Source: Saccharopolyspora sp. NFXS83
Lineage (GTDB): Bacteria; Actinomycetota; Actinomycetes; Mycobacteriales; Pseudonocardiaceae
Reading direction: 5' to 3'
Length of the DNA stretch: 64,000 bases
Assembly (NCBI RefSeq): GCF_026241095.1
Contig: NZ_JAPFGB010000015.1
Location: 116,689 to 180,688 of the forward strand
Made by a program: the position numbers and the translations under genes. Below, in pieces: positions 17,869 to 25,677 of this stretch; positions within the stretch are counted from its first letter, which is position 1; each line of letters starts with the position of its first letter. Below the pieces are notes generated by a model. The model was given only the letters and a program-made list of their open reading frames with translations. It searched no databases and had not been told where the DNA came from.

Positions 17869-19191
17869 ATGGCTGGTAAATCCGAACCCACCCGGATTCT
17901 CATCCTCGGCGGCGGCTATGTAGGCATGTACACGGCACTTCAGCTTCAGTCGAAGCTGGGGCGTCGCGAAGCCTCCGTCACCGTGGTCGACCCTCAGCCG
18001 CACATGACCTACCAGCCCTTCCTACCGGAAGCGGCAGCGGGCTCGGTCGAGCCTCGCCACGTGGTAGCGCCACTGCGACGAGTCCTGAAGCGGTGCCATG
18101 TGATCACCGCCAGTGTCACTGAGATCAAGCACGCCGATCAGGTCGTGACGATCGAGAACCCGCAGACAGGCCCCGAAGAGCTTGCCTACGACGTCCTCGT
18201 CGTGGCGCTCGGTTCGGTGTCCCGACTTCTGCCCATCCCCGGCCTGGCGGAGCAAGGCATCAGCCTCAAGACCGTCGGCGAGGCCATCTACCTGCGCAAC
18301 CACGTGCTGGCGAAGATGGACGCCGCGGCCAACACCTCCGACGAGGAGCTGCGCAAGCGGCTGCTCACCTTCACCTTCGTCGGCGGCGGATTCGCCGGCG
18401 CCGAGGCGTTGGCGGAGCTGGAGGACATGGCCCGCTACGCCACCCGCTACTACGAGTCCATCTCGCCGGAAGACATGCGGTGGGTCCTCGTCGAGGCCGC
18501 CGGGCGCGTGATGCCCGAGGTCAGCGAGAAGATGGGCGTCTACGTCGTCAAGGCCCTGGAAGAGCGCGGCATTCAGGTCTACCTGAACACCTTCCTGAAG
18601 TCCGTCGAGGGCGGGCACGCCATGCTCTCCGACGGGACCGAGTTCGACACCGACACCTTGGTGTGGAACGCGGGCGTCAAGGCGAACCCGGTGCTCAAGA
18701 ACTCCGACCTGCCGCTCGACGAGCGCGGCCGGATCAAGTCCACCTCGCACCTCCAGGTCGAAGGCCTGCCGGGCGTGTGGGCCGCCGGTGACTGCTCCGC
18801 GGTCCCGGACCTGTCGAAGGTCGACGACGACCCGAACGCGACCTGCGCCCCGTCCGCGCAGCACGCGGTGCGCCAGGCCAACCAGCTCGGCAAGAACCTG
18901 CTGGCGAGCCTGCGCAACAAGCCCACCAAGGAGTACCGCCACGCCTACGCCGGTTCGGTGGCGGGCCTGGGGCTCTACAAGGGCGTCGCCGACGTCTACG
19001 GCTTCAAGGCCAAGGGCTTCGTCGCGTGGTTCATGCACCGCACGTACCACGTGAGCCGGATGCCCACGTTCAACCGCAAGATGCGGATCGTCATCGACTG
19101 GACGCTGGCGTTCCTGTTCAAGCGGGAAGCCGTGTCGATGGGTCAGATCCAGAACCCGAAGGCCGACTTCGAGCGGGCCGCGGCGAGCTGA
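17869..19191 (+). CDS. ndh: type II NADH dehydrogenase (NAD(P)/FAD-dependent oxidoreductase)
   Basis: ATG 17869, 440 residues. The FAD-binding Rossmann motif RILILGGGYVGMYTALQL is at residue 9, the NADH-binding motif FTFVGGGFAGAEALAELEDM near 165, and the second FAD block GVWAAGDCSAVPD near 300. TYQPFLPEAAAGSVEPRHV after the first domain is typical of NDH-2. The C-terminal region (FVAWFMHRTYHVSRMPTFNRK, then IVIDWTLAFLFKREAVS) is the amphipathic membrane-associating part. The enzyme passes electrons from NADH to menaquinone without pumping protons. Monocistronic: hairpin terminator 15 bases after the stop. Confidence 0.95.
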   Translation: MAGKSEPTRILILGGGYVGMYTALQLQSKLGRREASVTVVDPQPHMTYQPFLPEAAAGSVEPRHVVAPLRRVLKRCHVITASVTEIKHADQVVTIENPQTGPEELAYDVLVVALGSVSRLLPIPGLAEQGISLKTVGEAIYLRNHVLAKMDAAANTSDEELRKRLLTFTFVGGGFAGAEALAELEDMARYATRYYESISPEDMRWVLVEAAGRVMPEVSEKMGVYVVKALEERGIQVYLNTFLKSVEGGHAMLSDGTEFDTDTLVWNAGVKANPVLKNSDLPLDERGRIKSTSHLQVEGLPGVWAAGDCSAVPDLSKVDDDPNATCAPSAQHAVRQANQLGKNLLASLRNKPTKEYRHAYAGSVAGLGLYKGVADVYGFKAKGFVAWFMHRTYHVSRMPTFNRKMRIVIDWTLAFLFKREAVSMGQIQNPKADFERAAAS

Positions 19192-19206
19192 TCCGCACTC
19201 CGAGTG

Positions 19207-19237
19207 ATCACCGCGTGCTCTCTGAGCACGCGGTGAT
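19207..19237 (+). terminator. terminator of ndh
   Basis: Perfect 14-pair stem (19207-19220 with 19224-19237) and TCT loop, 15 bases after the ndh stop. No U-tract. Confidence 0.75.
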
Positions 19238-19364
19238 TCGCGTCCGAGTTGGGTACTGCTCCGTGCGGGCGATCAGATGACCCGCTACCCTTGACAATGA
19301 GTAGCGAGTAATCGAAGACTGACGGGGCGTCTTCACCTGAAAGGATGCCTCACGTGGGGAAGGG

Positions 19365-19493
19365 GTGAATCCTTTGACTCTCCAGGAGTTAGCGGCTCTG
19401 CTGCGCAGCGGCGAAGTGCAGGACGGCCCGCTCGCCGATTTCGCGACCGAGTACCAGGCCGCGTCCGAGGTGTTCCGCAAGAAGGACGATTGA
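19365..19493 (+). CDS. 42-residue ORF, possible precursor peptide for the adjacent ATP-grasp enzyme
   Basis: GTG 19365 (GTG-AAT-CCT-TTG) opens a 42-codon frame ending TGA 19491-19493; GGGGAAGG at 19357-19364 would be an unusually close Shine-Dalgarno, and TTG 19374 is an alternative start. The peptide begins MNPLTLQELAALLRSGEVQD, a helix-like leader, and ends DFATEYQAASEVFRKKDD, rich in Thr/Ser/Tyr, Glu/Asp and Lys. It lies 56 bases upstream of an ATP-grasp ligase of the graspetide-synthetase class on the same strand. Codon 9 is TTA (19389-19391), rare in this genome. I do not recognise the peptide family. A RiPP precursor role is inference from position and composition; a plain small protein is possible. 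Confidence 0.45.
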   Translation: MNPLTLQELAALLRSGEVQDGPLADFATEYQAASEVFRKKDD

Positions 19494-19549
19494 CGCCGAC
19501 CCGCATCACCGGCCACCGATGATCGCGGCATCGCAGGAGGACTGGGGCT

Positions 19550-20689
19550 ATGACCGAGGGGGCGGACGACTTCGCGCACCCGTTCGGCCCCACCCCCGGC
19601 CCGTCCACCGCTGATTTCCGGCCGGGCCCGCTGCTGCTGCAGGGGCAGGACTACTTCTTCCGCTCCGACGACACCAGCCTCGACTTCCAGGAACGCGTGC
19701 ACAGCGCGGATCTGGTCAACGACGGCGACGGTGATCCGATCCCGTGCGTGCTGGTGCTGGCGCGGGCCGCGGACATGGAGATGAACGAGCTGTCGCTCGC
19801 CTTGGCCGAGCGGGGCATCCGGATGGTCCGCATCGACGCCGACCGGTGCCTGGACATCGCGCTCACCGTCTACACCGACACGCCGCTGATCGAGTTCGAA
19901 CGCTGGCTGCTGCGGCCCGTCGTGGTGTGGCGGCGGCACTTCGACATCACCGCGCTGCCGGTCGACCCGACGACGGTGCACGGCGCCTACGTCCGCGAGC
20001 AGTGGCGCGCCGTCTCGAACTGGCTGTCCTGCCGGGCCGACTGGGAGCAGATCAACCCGGTGCGCTCCAGCTCGCACCTGGACCGGCTCACGCAGCTCCG
20101 CGACGCCACCGCGTTCGGTTTCCGGGTGCCGCGGACCGCGGTGACGACCTTGCCCGGTCGCAGCCGGCCGGGAGGTGGCCGGTGCATCGTCAAGACCGCC
20201 GGACACCACATGCTGGAGCCAGAACCCGGCGCGCTGCGCGGTCTTTTCCCGCGCCCGCTGGACATCCGCCACTCCGCGGAGGCCAGGGAACCCGCGCCGG
20301 TGCTGGTGCAGCAGTTCGTGGACTCCGAGCACGAGATCCGCGCGTTCGTGGTGGGCGACGAGGTCATCGGCTACCGGGTGGACAAGCTCGACCCGGCGCA
20401 GCTGTGGGTCGATCCGGATTCGGTCGTCGTGGAACGGATCGAACTGCCCTCGGGCCTGGTGACGCGGCTGCTGGCGCTGTGCCGGTTCTGGCGGCTGGAC
20501 GTGGCCGCGTTCGACCTGCTGGCGGCCGGCTCGGAGCACGTGTTCTTGGAGGTCAACGTCAACTGCGATTGGCGCTGGTTCGAGCACCGGGCCCAGGACG
20601 ACGCGGTCTCCACCGCGGTGCACTCCTGGGTCGGGGAGCGGTTCGAGCACCTCGCCGCGTCCGCTCCGGCGCCGAGGTGGGACCGATGA
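19550..20689 (+). CDS. ATP-grasp ligase of the MvdD/TgmB (graspetide synthetase) type
   Basis: ATG 19550 with GGAGG at 19536-19540; 379 residues. After a Pro-rich 65-residue N-terminal stretch, the pre-ATP-grasp fold shows PCVLVLARAADMEMNELSLA and VVVWRRHFD (compare the YWRRP motif of TgmB/MvdD). DWEQINPVRSSSHLDRLTQL and FGFRVPRTAVTTL match the family's link region, RCIVKTAGHH supplies an ATP-binding Lys, VLVQQFVDSEHEIRAFVVGD the hinge, and VFLEVNVNCDWRWFEHRAQD the metal ligands. Known relatives form ester or amide cross-links between Glu/Asp side chains and Ser/Thr/Lys of a precursor peptide. The usual partner methyltransferase is absent. The only short ORF nearby is the 42-residue one just upstream. 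Confidence 0.8.
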   Translation: MTEGADDFAHPFGPTPGPSTADFRPGPLLLQGQDYFFRSDDTSLDFQERVHSADLVNDGDGDPIPCVLVLARAADMEMNELSLALAERGIRMVRIDADRCLDIALTVYTDTPLIEFERWLLRPVVVWRRHFDITALPVDPTTVHGAYVREQWRAVSNWLSCRADWEQINPVRSSSHLDRLTQLRDATAFGFRVPRTAVTTLPGRSRPGGGRCIVKTAGHHMLEPEPGALRGLFPRPLDIRHSAEAREPAPVLVQQFVDSEHEIRAFVVGDEVIGYRVDKLDPAQLWVDPDSVVVERIELPSGLVTRLLALCRFWRLDVAAFDLLAAGSEHVFLEVNVNCDWRWFEHRAQDDAVSTAVHSWVGERFEHLAASAPAPRWDR

Positions 20690-20812
20690 TCCGCGAGCGC
20701 GCCGACGTTCGATCACCGCGCGGCCAGGGGCACGACTTGCTCTGCTCGGCGGTTTTCGATCACGGGGAACCAGGTGCAGAGTCGGTGCGTCCGATCCGGC
20801 GGCGATCACTAT

Positions 20813-20835
20813 CCGGCCCGGTGGAGCCGGGCCGG
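20813..20835 (+). terminator. hairpin after the ATP-grasp gene
   Basis: Perfect 9-pair stem CCGGCCCGG / CCGGGCCGG with a 5-base loop, 123 bases after the ATP-grasp stop and 40 bases before the tRNA gene. It would separate the two transcripts. Confidence 0.5.
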
Positions 20836-20875
20836 TGTCCACGGCGAGCGCCTTCGGGCGTGCGCTGAGGACCCA

Positions 20876-20952
20876 GCCCCCGTAGCCCAATTGGCAGAGG
20901 CAGACGACTTAAACTCGTCAGAGTGTCGGTTCGATCCCGACCGGGGGCACCA
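20876..20952 (+). tRNA. tRNA-Leu, anticodon UAA, class I shape
   Basis: A full cloverleaf is readable: acceptor GCCCCCG (20876-20882) with CGGGGGC (20942-20948); D arm 20885-20901 with GG at 20893-20894; anticodon stem GACGA/TCGTC around loop CTTAAAC, anticodon TAA at 20910-20912; variable loop AGAGT (5 bases); T arm GTCGG-TTCGATC-CCGAC; A73 at 20949; CCA encoded at 20950-20952. The anticodon reads UUA. Leucine tRNAs normally carry a long variable arm, which is absent here. A73 is the leucine discriminator base, so the Leu assignment rests on anticodon and A73. Confidence 0.85.
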
Positions 20953-21210
20953 CGACCCGCGCGTTGCCGCGCGGAAACCCGCGTCGCGCGGCGTGATCCG
21001 GAGAGGACCCGTCCTGGACCGCCGGTCGCGCGCTGGGACGGTCCCGCGCTCGATGCACCCGTTGCGCACCCTGGTCGTCGCTCACGAGGTGAGCGATCCA
21101 CGGCCGGCGATCCGCTGCTCCAAGTGACCCAGCCGCTGCGCCCGTTCGGTCGTCGACGTCCTGCGGTGCGGTTTCGCCGTTCGGGTCAGGTCAGGTTTCC
21201 GGCAAACCGG

Positions 21211-21243
21211 ATACCCCGACCACCGTGGGTGGTCGGGGTATCT
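21211..21243. repeat. perfect 15-bp inverted repeat
   Basis: GATACCCCGACCACC (21211-21225) and its exact complement (21229-21243) flank a GTG loop. It is strong enough to terminate transcription from either side and lies about 260 bases after the tRNA gene, but it has no attached U-tract and no gene next to it. Confidence 0.7.
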
Positions 21244-21334
21244 CCGCGTACTCTCGTGATCGTTGGTGGCGGTCGGTTCGGTGCGGGTCGTGACGGGTCG
21301 GACTTCGCCTGCTACCGGCGAGGCCATGTGGTGT

Positions 21335-21377
21335 GGTGTGCCGCTGACGAAACCCCCAGGCACCTCAGCGGCACACC
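21335..21377. repeat. 13-bp inverted repeat with 17-base loop
   Basis: GGTGTGCCGCTGA (21335-21347) pairs perfectly with TCAGCGGCACACC (21365-21377). It lies 200 bases upstream of the STAND gene. Function unknown: folded leader RNA or operator are both possible. Confidence 0.6.
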
Positions 21378-21545
21378 TCCCGCCACTTGACTGCTGTCCG
21401 GATCCCTCGGACGATTCGCGCGCTCGACCGTCCGTGGCCCGTTCGGCGCAGCATGTGAAAGAGCATGGCAGGCAACGGAGCGGACGTGGACCACCTCGCG
21501 TCCGGAGCTCGGTGAAGTACCTGCTCAACGGCGGGTACCGGATTT

Positions 21546-21567
21546 TCCGGTCCGGATCCGGACCGGA
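21546..21567 (+). promoter_or_regulatory. 22-base perfect palindrome overlapping the STAND gene ribosome binding site
   Basis: From T21546 to A21567 the sequence equals its own complement, built on CCGGTCCGGA / TCCGGACCGG. Its last bases are the first bases of GGAGGA (21565-21570), and the ATG follows at 21579. It could be a dimeric operator for the gene's own HTH domain or, in RNA, a stem that hides the Shine-Dalgarno sequence. Confidence 0.6.
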
Positions 21568-21578
21568 GGAGGACGGGG

Positions 21579-24500
21579 ATGACGGACCGGAAAGCGGGAA
21601 CTTCGGCGGCGGGCTCCGGCACTCGTGCGCTGTTCGCGGAACGGTTCGCCCTGCTCTACGTGACGGCCGGAGACCCACCGCTGAAGCGGGTCGCCGACGC
21701 CGTGGAACGGGTCCGGCGGCTCGACGAGCGGGGCAGGCCGATCCGGTCGACGGCCCAGCGGATCAGCGACTGGCGCCGGGGACGCAACGTGCCCGCCAGG
21801 TTCGCGGCGCTGTCGGTGGTGCTGGAGATCCTCATCGGCGAGGCGCGGAAGAACCAGCCGCAGCCCCCGGTCGACGGACTGTACGACTTATCGGTGTGGC
21901 GGGCCCGGTGGGAGCAAGCGCTGACCAGCCCGCTGGCCGCGCCGGAGGCGCCACCGGCGACCGAGTCCGGTGAGACGAACGGGACTCCGCCGGACAGCGG
22001 CCCGCCCACCGCCGAAGGGCTCTGCCCGTACCGCGGGCTGGCCGCGTTCCACGAGGGCGACTCCGGTTGGTTCTTCGGCAGGGAGCGCGCCACCACCACG
22101 CTGGTGGAACGGCTCGCCACCGCGGCCGACGAGGGCGGCATCACGATGCTCGTCGGCGCTTCGGGAGCGGGGAAGTCCTCGCTGTTGGGGGCGGGCCTGC
22201 TCCCGGCGCTGACCGGTGGGGCGCTGGCAGACCAGGGTTCCTCGTCGTGGCCGGTGCGGACGATGACGCCGGGCGAGGATCCGCTGCGGTCGCTGACCGA
22301 GCTGATCCCCGAGCTCAACGAGGTCCTCGCCGCGGCGGAGCGCGACGACGCGGCATCGGACGTCGACGACTCCGACGAGGAATTCCGGTTCGCGGAGTCG
22401 GTGCGCGACGCCGTCGCCGGGCACGTGCGGGACGCGGTCGGTGACGAGGCCCGGCTGGTCCTGGTGGTGGACCAGTTCGAGGAGACGTTCACGGTCTGCC
22501 GGGACGAGCACCGGCGAGCCCTGTTCGTGCGGGTCCTGCAGGCCTGCTGCACCACGGGATTCGCGGGCGGCACCTCACCGGGGCTGGTGGTGCTGGGGTT
22601 GCGCGCGGACTTCTACGCGCGGTGCCTGGACTTCCCCGAGTTGGCTGAGGCGCTGCAGCACCGGCAGATGGTGCTCGGCGCGATGACCGTCGCCGAACTG
22701 CGCAAAGCCATCACGGGCCCGGCGAAGGCCACCGGGCTGCAGATCGAACCGGGCCTGGTGGACGTGCTGCTGCGCGACCTCGGGGTGAGCGTGGGCCGCG
22801 CCTACGGCAAGCCCTCGCAGCGGGCGTACGACGCGGGGGCGCTGCCGCTGCTCTCGCACGCGCTGATGGTGACCTGGCAGCGCAGGCAGGCAGGCAAGCT
22901 CACCATCGCCGGGTACCGCGCGGCAGGCGGCATCCAAGGCGCGGTGGCCGCCACCGCGGAACGGGCGTGGTCGGAGCTCGCCGAGGATGGGCAGGCCGCG
23001 GCGCGGCAGGTGCTGCTGCGCCTGGTGCACGTTGGCGAGGACACCCAGGACACGCGCAGGCGCGCGACGTACGCGGAGATCGTCGAGCACGCCGAGCACC
23101 GCGAAGCGGCCCGGCAGGCGCTGAACGTGCTGACGGCGGCGCGGTTGGTGACGCTGGACTCCGAGTCCGCTGAGATCAGCCACGAGGCGCTGCTGTACGC
23201 GTGGCCCCGGTTGCGCGGCTGGATCGACCAGGACCGCGCGGGGAACCTCGCCCGGCAGCGGCTGGAACGCGATGCCGAGGCGTGGCGCCAGGAGGACCGG
23301 GACGTATCGCTGCTCTACCGCGGGGCGCGGTTGGAAACCGCCCGGCACTGGGCGGCGCAGGTGGGTTCGGCGGAGCTCTCGGCGATCAGCCACGAGTTCC
23401 TCGCCGCCTCGCTGCGGCACCTGCGCCGGGCGGGCTGGTTCCGGCGGGCCACGGCGGCGGCGGTGTGCGTGTTCGCCGCGGTGGCGGCGGTGGCGGCGGT
23501 GCTGGCGGTCCGGGAGCGCGACGACGCCGAGTTCCGCCAGGTGCTCGCGCAGGCCGACCGGTTGCAGTCGGTCGACCCCTCCGCGGCGGCGAAGCTGGAC
23601 CTGGTGGCCAAGCGGCTCCGCCCGGACGACCCGGCGGTGGACACCCGCGTGCTGTCCACCCAGAACTCCGCGCTGGGCACCCCGCTGCACGGGCACCAGA
23701 GCTCGATCTACCTGACCACGTTCAGCCCGGACGGCCGGACGCTCGTGACCGCCGGCTACGACCGGACGGTGCGGTTGTGGGACGTCAGCGACCGGAACCG
23801 GCCGAAGGCGCTGGGCGAGCCGTTGCGGGACTTCGGCAGCTGGGTGACCTCGGCCGTGTTCAGCCCGGACGGGCGCACGCTGGCGGCGGCGGGCGACGAC
23901 CGCCAGGTCCGGCTCTACGACGTGGCCGACCCCGCCCACCCGAAGCCGCTCGGCGCGCCGCTGAGCGGCGACGACGGCACGATCTACCTGATCGAGTTCA
24001 GCCCGGACGGGCGCACCTTGGCCACGGCGAACGAGAACAAGACCGCGCGGTTGTGGAACGTCGCCGACCCGGCGCACCCCGCACCGCTGGGCGGCCCGCT
24101 GGCCGGGCACACCGCGCAGGTGCGGACCTTGGCCTTCAGCCCGGATGGGCGGACGCTGGCGACCAGCGGTGATGACCGGACCATCCGGCTGTGGAACGTG
24201 GCCGACCCGGCCCGGCCGGTGCCGATCGGGACACCGCTGGAGGGGCACACCGAAGGCATGCACTCGGTGGCGTTCAGCCCGGACGGCCGGACGCTGGCCT
24301 CCGGCAGCGTCGACAAGACGATCCGCCTGTGGGACGTGCACGACCCGGGCAACGCGCGCCAGCTCGGGCCCGCCCTCATCGGGCACGACGCGCCGGTGTG
24401 GTCGGTGAAGTTCAGCCCGGACGGGCGGACTCTGGCCTCCGGCAGCGCGGACAGCTCGGCGCTGCTGTGGAACGTGACCGACCCGTCGTACGCGACGCAG

Positions 24501-25676
24501 ATCGGGCAGAGCCTCAGCGCGGGCAGCAGCACGGTGTTCGCCGTCGGCTTCAGCCCGGACGGGCGCACGCTGGCGACCGGCGGGGACGACGGGGCCGTGC
24601 GGTTGTGGTCGGTGCCGGAGCAGGTCCTCGCCGGGCACAGCGCGAGCGTGAACGACGCGGTGTTCCGCCCGGACGGCAAGGTCCTCGTCACCGCCAGCGA
24701 AGACCGGACGGTGCAGGTGTGGGACACGTCGAACCCGCGGCTGCCGCGCCCGCTGGGCGATCCGCTGACGGTCTATCCGGGCCCGGTCGGTTCGGTGTAC
24801 GCGGCGGTGTTCCGCCCGGACGGCCAGGTGCTGGCCACCGGTGGCGGCGCCGGAACGGTGCGGTTGTGGGACATGCGCGATCCGGCGGCGCCGAAACCGC
24901 TCGGCGCTCCGCTGCAGGTCGGCACCCGGTACATGGGGGAGGTGGCGTTCAGCCCGGACGGGCGGACGCTGGTCACCGGGAACGACGACCTCAGCGCCCA
25001 GCTGTGGAACGTCGCGGACCCGGCGCATCCGGTGCGGGTCGGCGCACCGCTGCTCGGCCATCGCGGCTACATCAACAACGTCCGGTTCAGCCCGGACGGG
25101 CGGCTGCTGGCGACGGCCAGCAGCGACGGCACCGTCCGGTTGTGGAACGTCGCCGACCGGGAGCACCCCACGCTCGTGGGGCGGCCGTGGGACATGGAGA
25201 ACTCGGCGACGTACTCCGCGGCGTTCAGCCCGGACGGGCGGGTCCTCGCCACCGCCGGCGGGGACAAGGCGGTGCGGTTGTGGGACATCGAGGACCCGGC
25301 GAACCCGGAGGAACTCGGGTCGCCGCTGCTCGGGCACTCCCAGAACGTCAAGTCGGCCGAGTTCAGCCCGGACGGCAAGACGCTGGCGACCGGCAGCGAG
25401 GACCGCACCGTCCGGTTGTGGAACGTCGAGGACCCGGAGCACGCCGAGCCGATCGGCATCTCGCTCAGCGCGCACCGCGCGGCGGTGCATTCGGTGGCGT
25501 TCAGCCCGAACGGCGGGGTCGTGGCGTCCGCCAGCGGCGACAACACCGCCTACCTGTGGGACCTGGACGTCGACCGGGCGGTGGAGCGGATCTGCTCCAC
25601 CACGCGAGGCGTGCTGCCGCGGGGCCAGTGGGAGCAGACGATCCCGCAGGTCCCGTACGCACCGCCGTGCGAGTGA
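21579..25676 (+). CDS. HTH-nSTAND1 NTPase-WD40 protein (1365 aa)
   Basis: ATG 21579 after GGAGGA. Residues 1-95 hold an HTH-like domain (STAQRISDWRRGRNVPARFA). Residues 150-620 are a STAND NTPase: CPYRGLAAFHEGDSGWFFGR opening typical of nSTAND1, Walker A GASGAGKSS near 195, Walker B LVLVVDQFEETF near 291, then winged-helix and helical arms. A single membrane helix (AAAVCVFAAVAAVAAVLAV, about 627-645) precedes 14 WD repeats from about 704 to the end, each with FSPDGRTL and RLWNVADP-like strands; 14 blades suggest two seven-bladed propellers. Codon 104 is TTA. Such proteins are thought to be ligand-triggered signalling or defence hubs that oligomerise through the NTPase; here anchored to the membrane with sensor blades on the far side or beside it. 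No effector domain is recognised, unless the HTH is the output. Confidence 0.88.
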   Translation: MTDRKAGTSAAGSGTRALFAERFALLYVTAGDPPLKRVADAVERVRRLDERGRPIRSTAQRISDWRRGRNVPARFAALSVVLEILIGEARKNQPQPPVDGLYDLSVWRARWEQALTSPLAAPEAPPATESGETNGTPPDSGPPTAEGLCPYRGLAAFHEGDSGWFFGRERATTTLVERLATAADEGGITMLVGASGAGKSSLLGAGLLPALTGGALADQGSSSWPVRTMTPGEDPLRSLTELIPELNEVLAAAERDDAASDVDDSDEEFRFAESVRDAVAGHVRDAVGDEARLVLVVDQFEETFTVCRDEHRRALFVRVLQACCTTGFAGGTSPGLVVLGLRADFYARCLDFPELAEALQHRQMVLGAMTVAELRKAITGPAKATGLQIEPGLVDVLLRDLGVSVGRAYGKPSQRAYDAGALPLLSHALMVTWQRRQAGKLTIAGYRAAGGIQGAVAATAERAWSELAEDGQAAARQVLLRLVHVGEDTQDTRRRATYAEIVEHAEHREAARQALNVLTAARLVTLDSESAEISHEALLYAWPRLRGWIDQDRAGNLARQRLERDAEAWRQEDRDVSLLYRGARLETARHWAAQVGSAELSAISHEFLAASLRHLRRAGWFRRATAAAVCVFAAVAAVAAVLAVRERDDAEFRQVLAQADRLQSVDPSAAAKLDLVAKRLRPDDPAVDTRVLSTQNSALGTPLHGHQSSIYLTTFSPDGRTLVTAGYDRTVRLWDVSDRNRPKALGEPLRDFGSWVTSAVFSPDGRTLAAAGDDRQVRLYDVADPAHPKPLGAPLSGDDGTIYLIEFSPDGRTLATANENKTARLWNVADPAHPAPLGGPLAGHTAQVRTLAFSPDGRTLATSGDDRTIRLWNVADPARPVPIGTPLEGHTEGMHSVAFSPDGRTLASGSVDKTIRLWDVHDPGNARQLGPALIGHDAPVWSVKFSPDGRTLASGSADSSALLWNVTDPSYATQIGQSLSAGSSTVFAVGFSPDGRTLATGGDDGAVRLWSVPEQVLAGHSASVNDAVFRPDGKVLVTASEDRTVQVWDTSNPRLPRPLGDPLTVYPGPVGSVYAAVFRPDGQVLATGGGAGTVRLWDMRDPAAPKPLGAPLQVGTRYMGEVAFSPDGRTLVTGNDDLSAQLWNVADPAHPVRVGAPLLGHRGYINNVRFSPDGRLLATASSDGTVRLWNVADREHPTLVGRPWDMENSATYSAAFSPDGRVLATAGGDKAVRLWDIEDPANPEELGSPLLGHSQNVKSAEFSPDGKTLATGSEDRTVRLWNVEDPEHAEPIGISLSAHRAAVHSVAFSPNGGVVASASGDNTAYLWDLDVDRAVERICSTTRGVLPRGQWEQTIPQVPYAPPCE

Positions 25677-25677
25677 G

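Larger units (their letters stand above)
20953..21578. other. 626-base noncoding gap between tRNA-Leu and the STAND gene
   Basis: No gene can be supported on either strand. The gap is notable for structure: a 15-pair hairpin at 21211-21243, a 13-pair inverted repeat at 21335-21377 and a 22-base palindrome at 21546-21567. I looked for a repeat of the tRNA 3' end that would mark an integration site and found none within the gap. Confidence 0.6.

Noticed and set aside
21546..21567. Palindrome as insertion-sequence end or transposon target
   Set aside because: No transposase, no direct repeats flanking it, and its position on the Shine-Dalgarno favours regulation.
20876..21578. Integrated element at the tRNA 3' end
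   Set aside because: No integrase gene and no second copy of the tRNA 3' end (for example GGTTCGATCCCGACC) was found downstream in the window.
22575..25490. Minus-strand open frame of about 970 codons opposite the WD-repeat region
   Set aside because: Mirror of the repeated WD codons; no start context and no recognisable domain.
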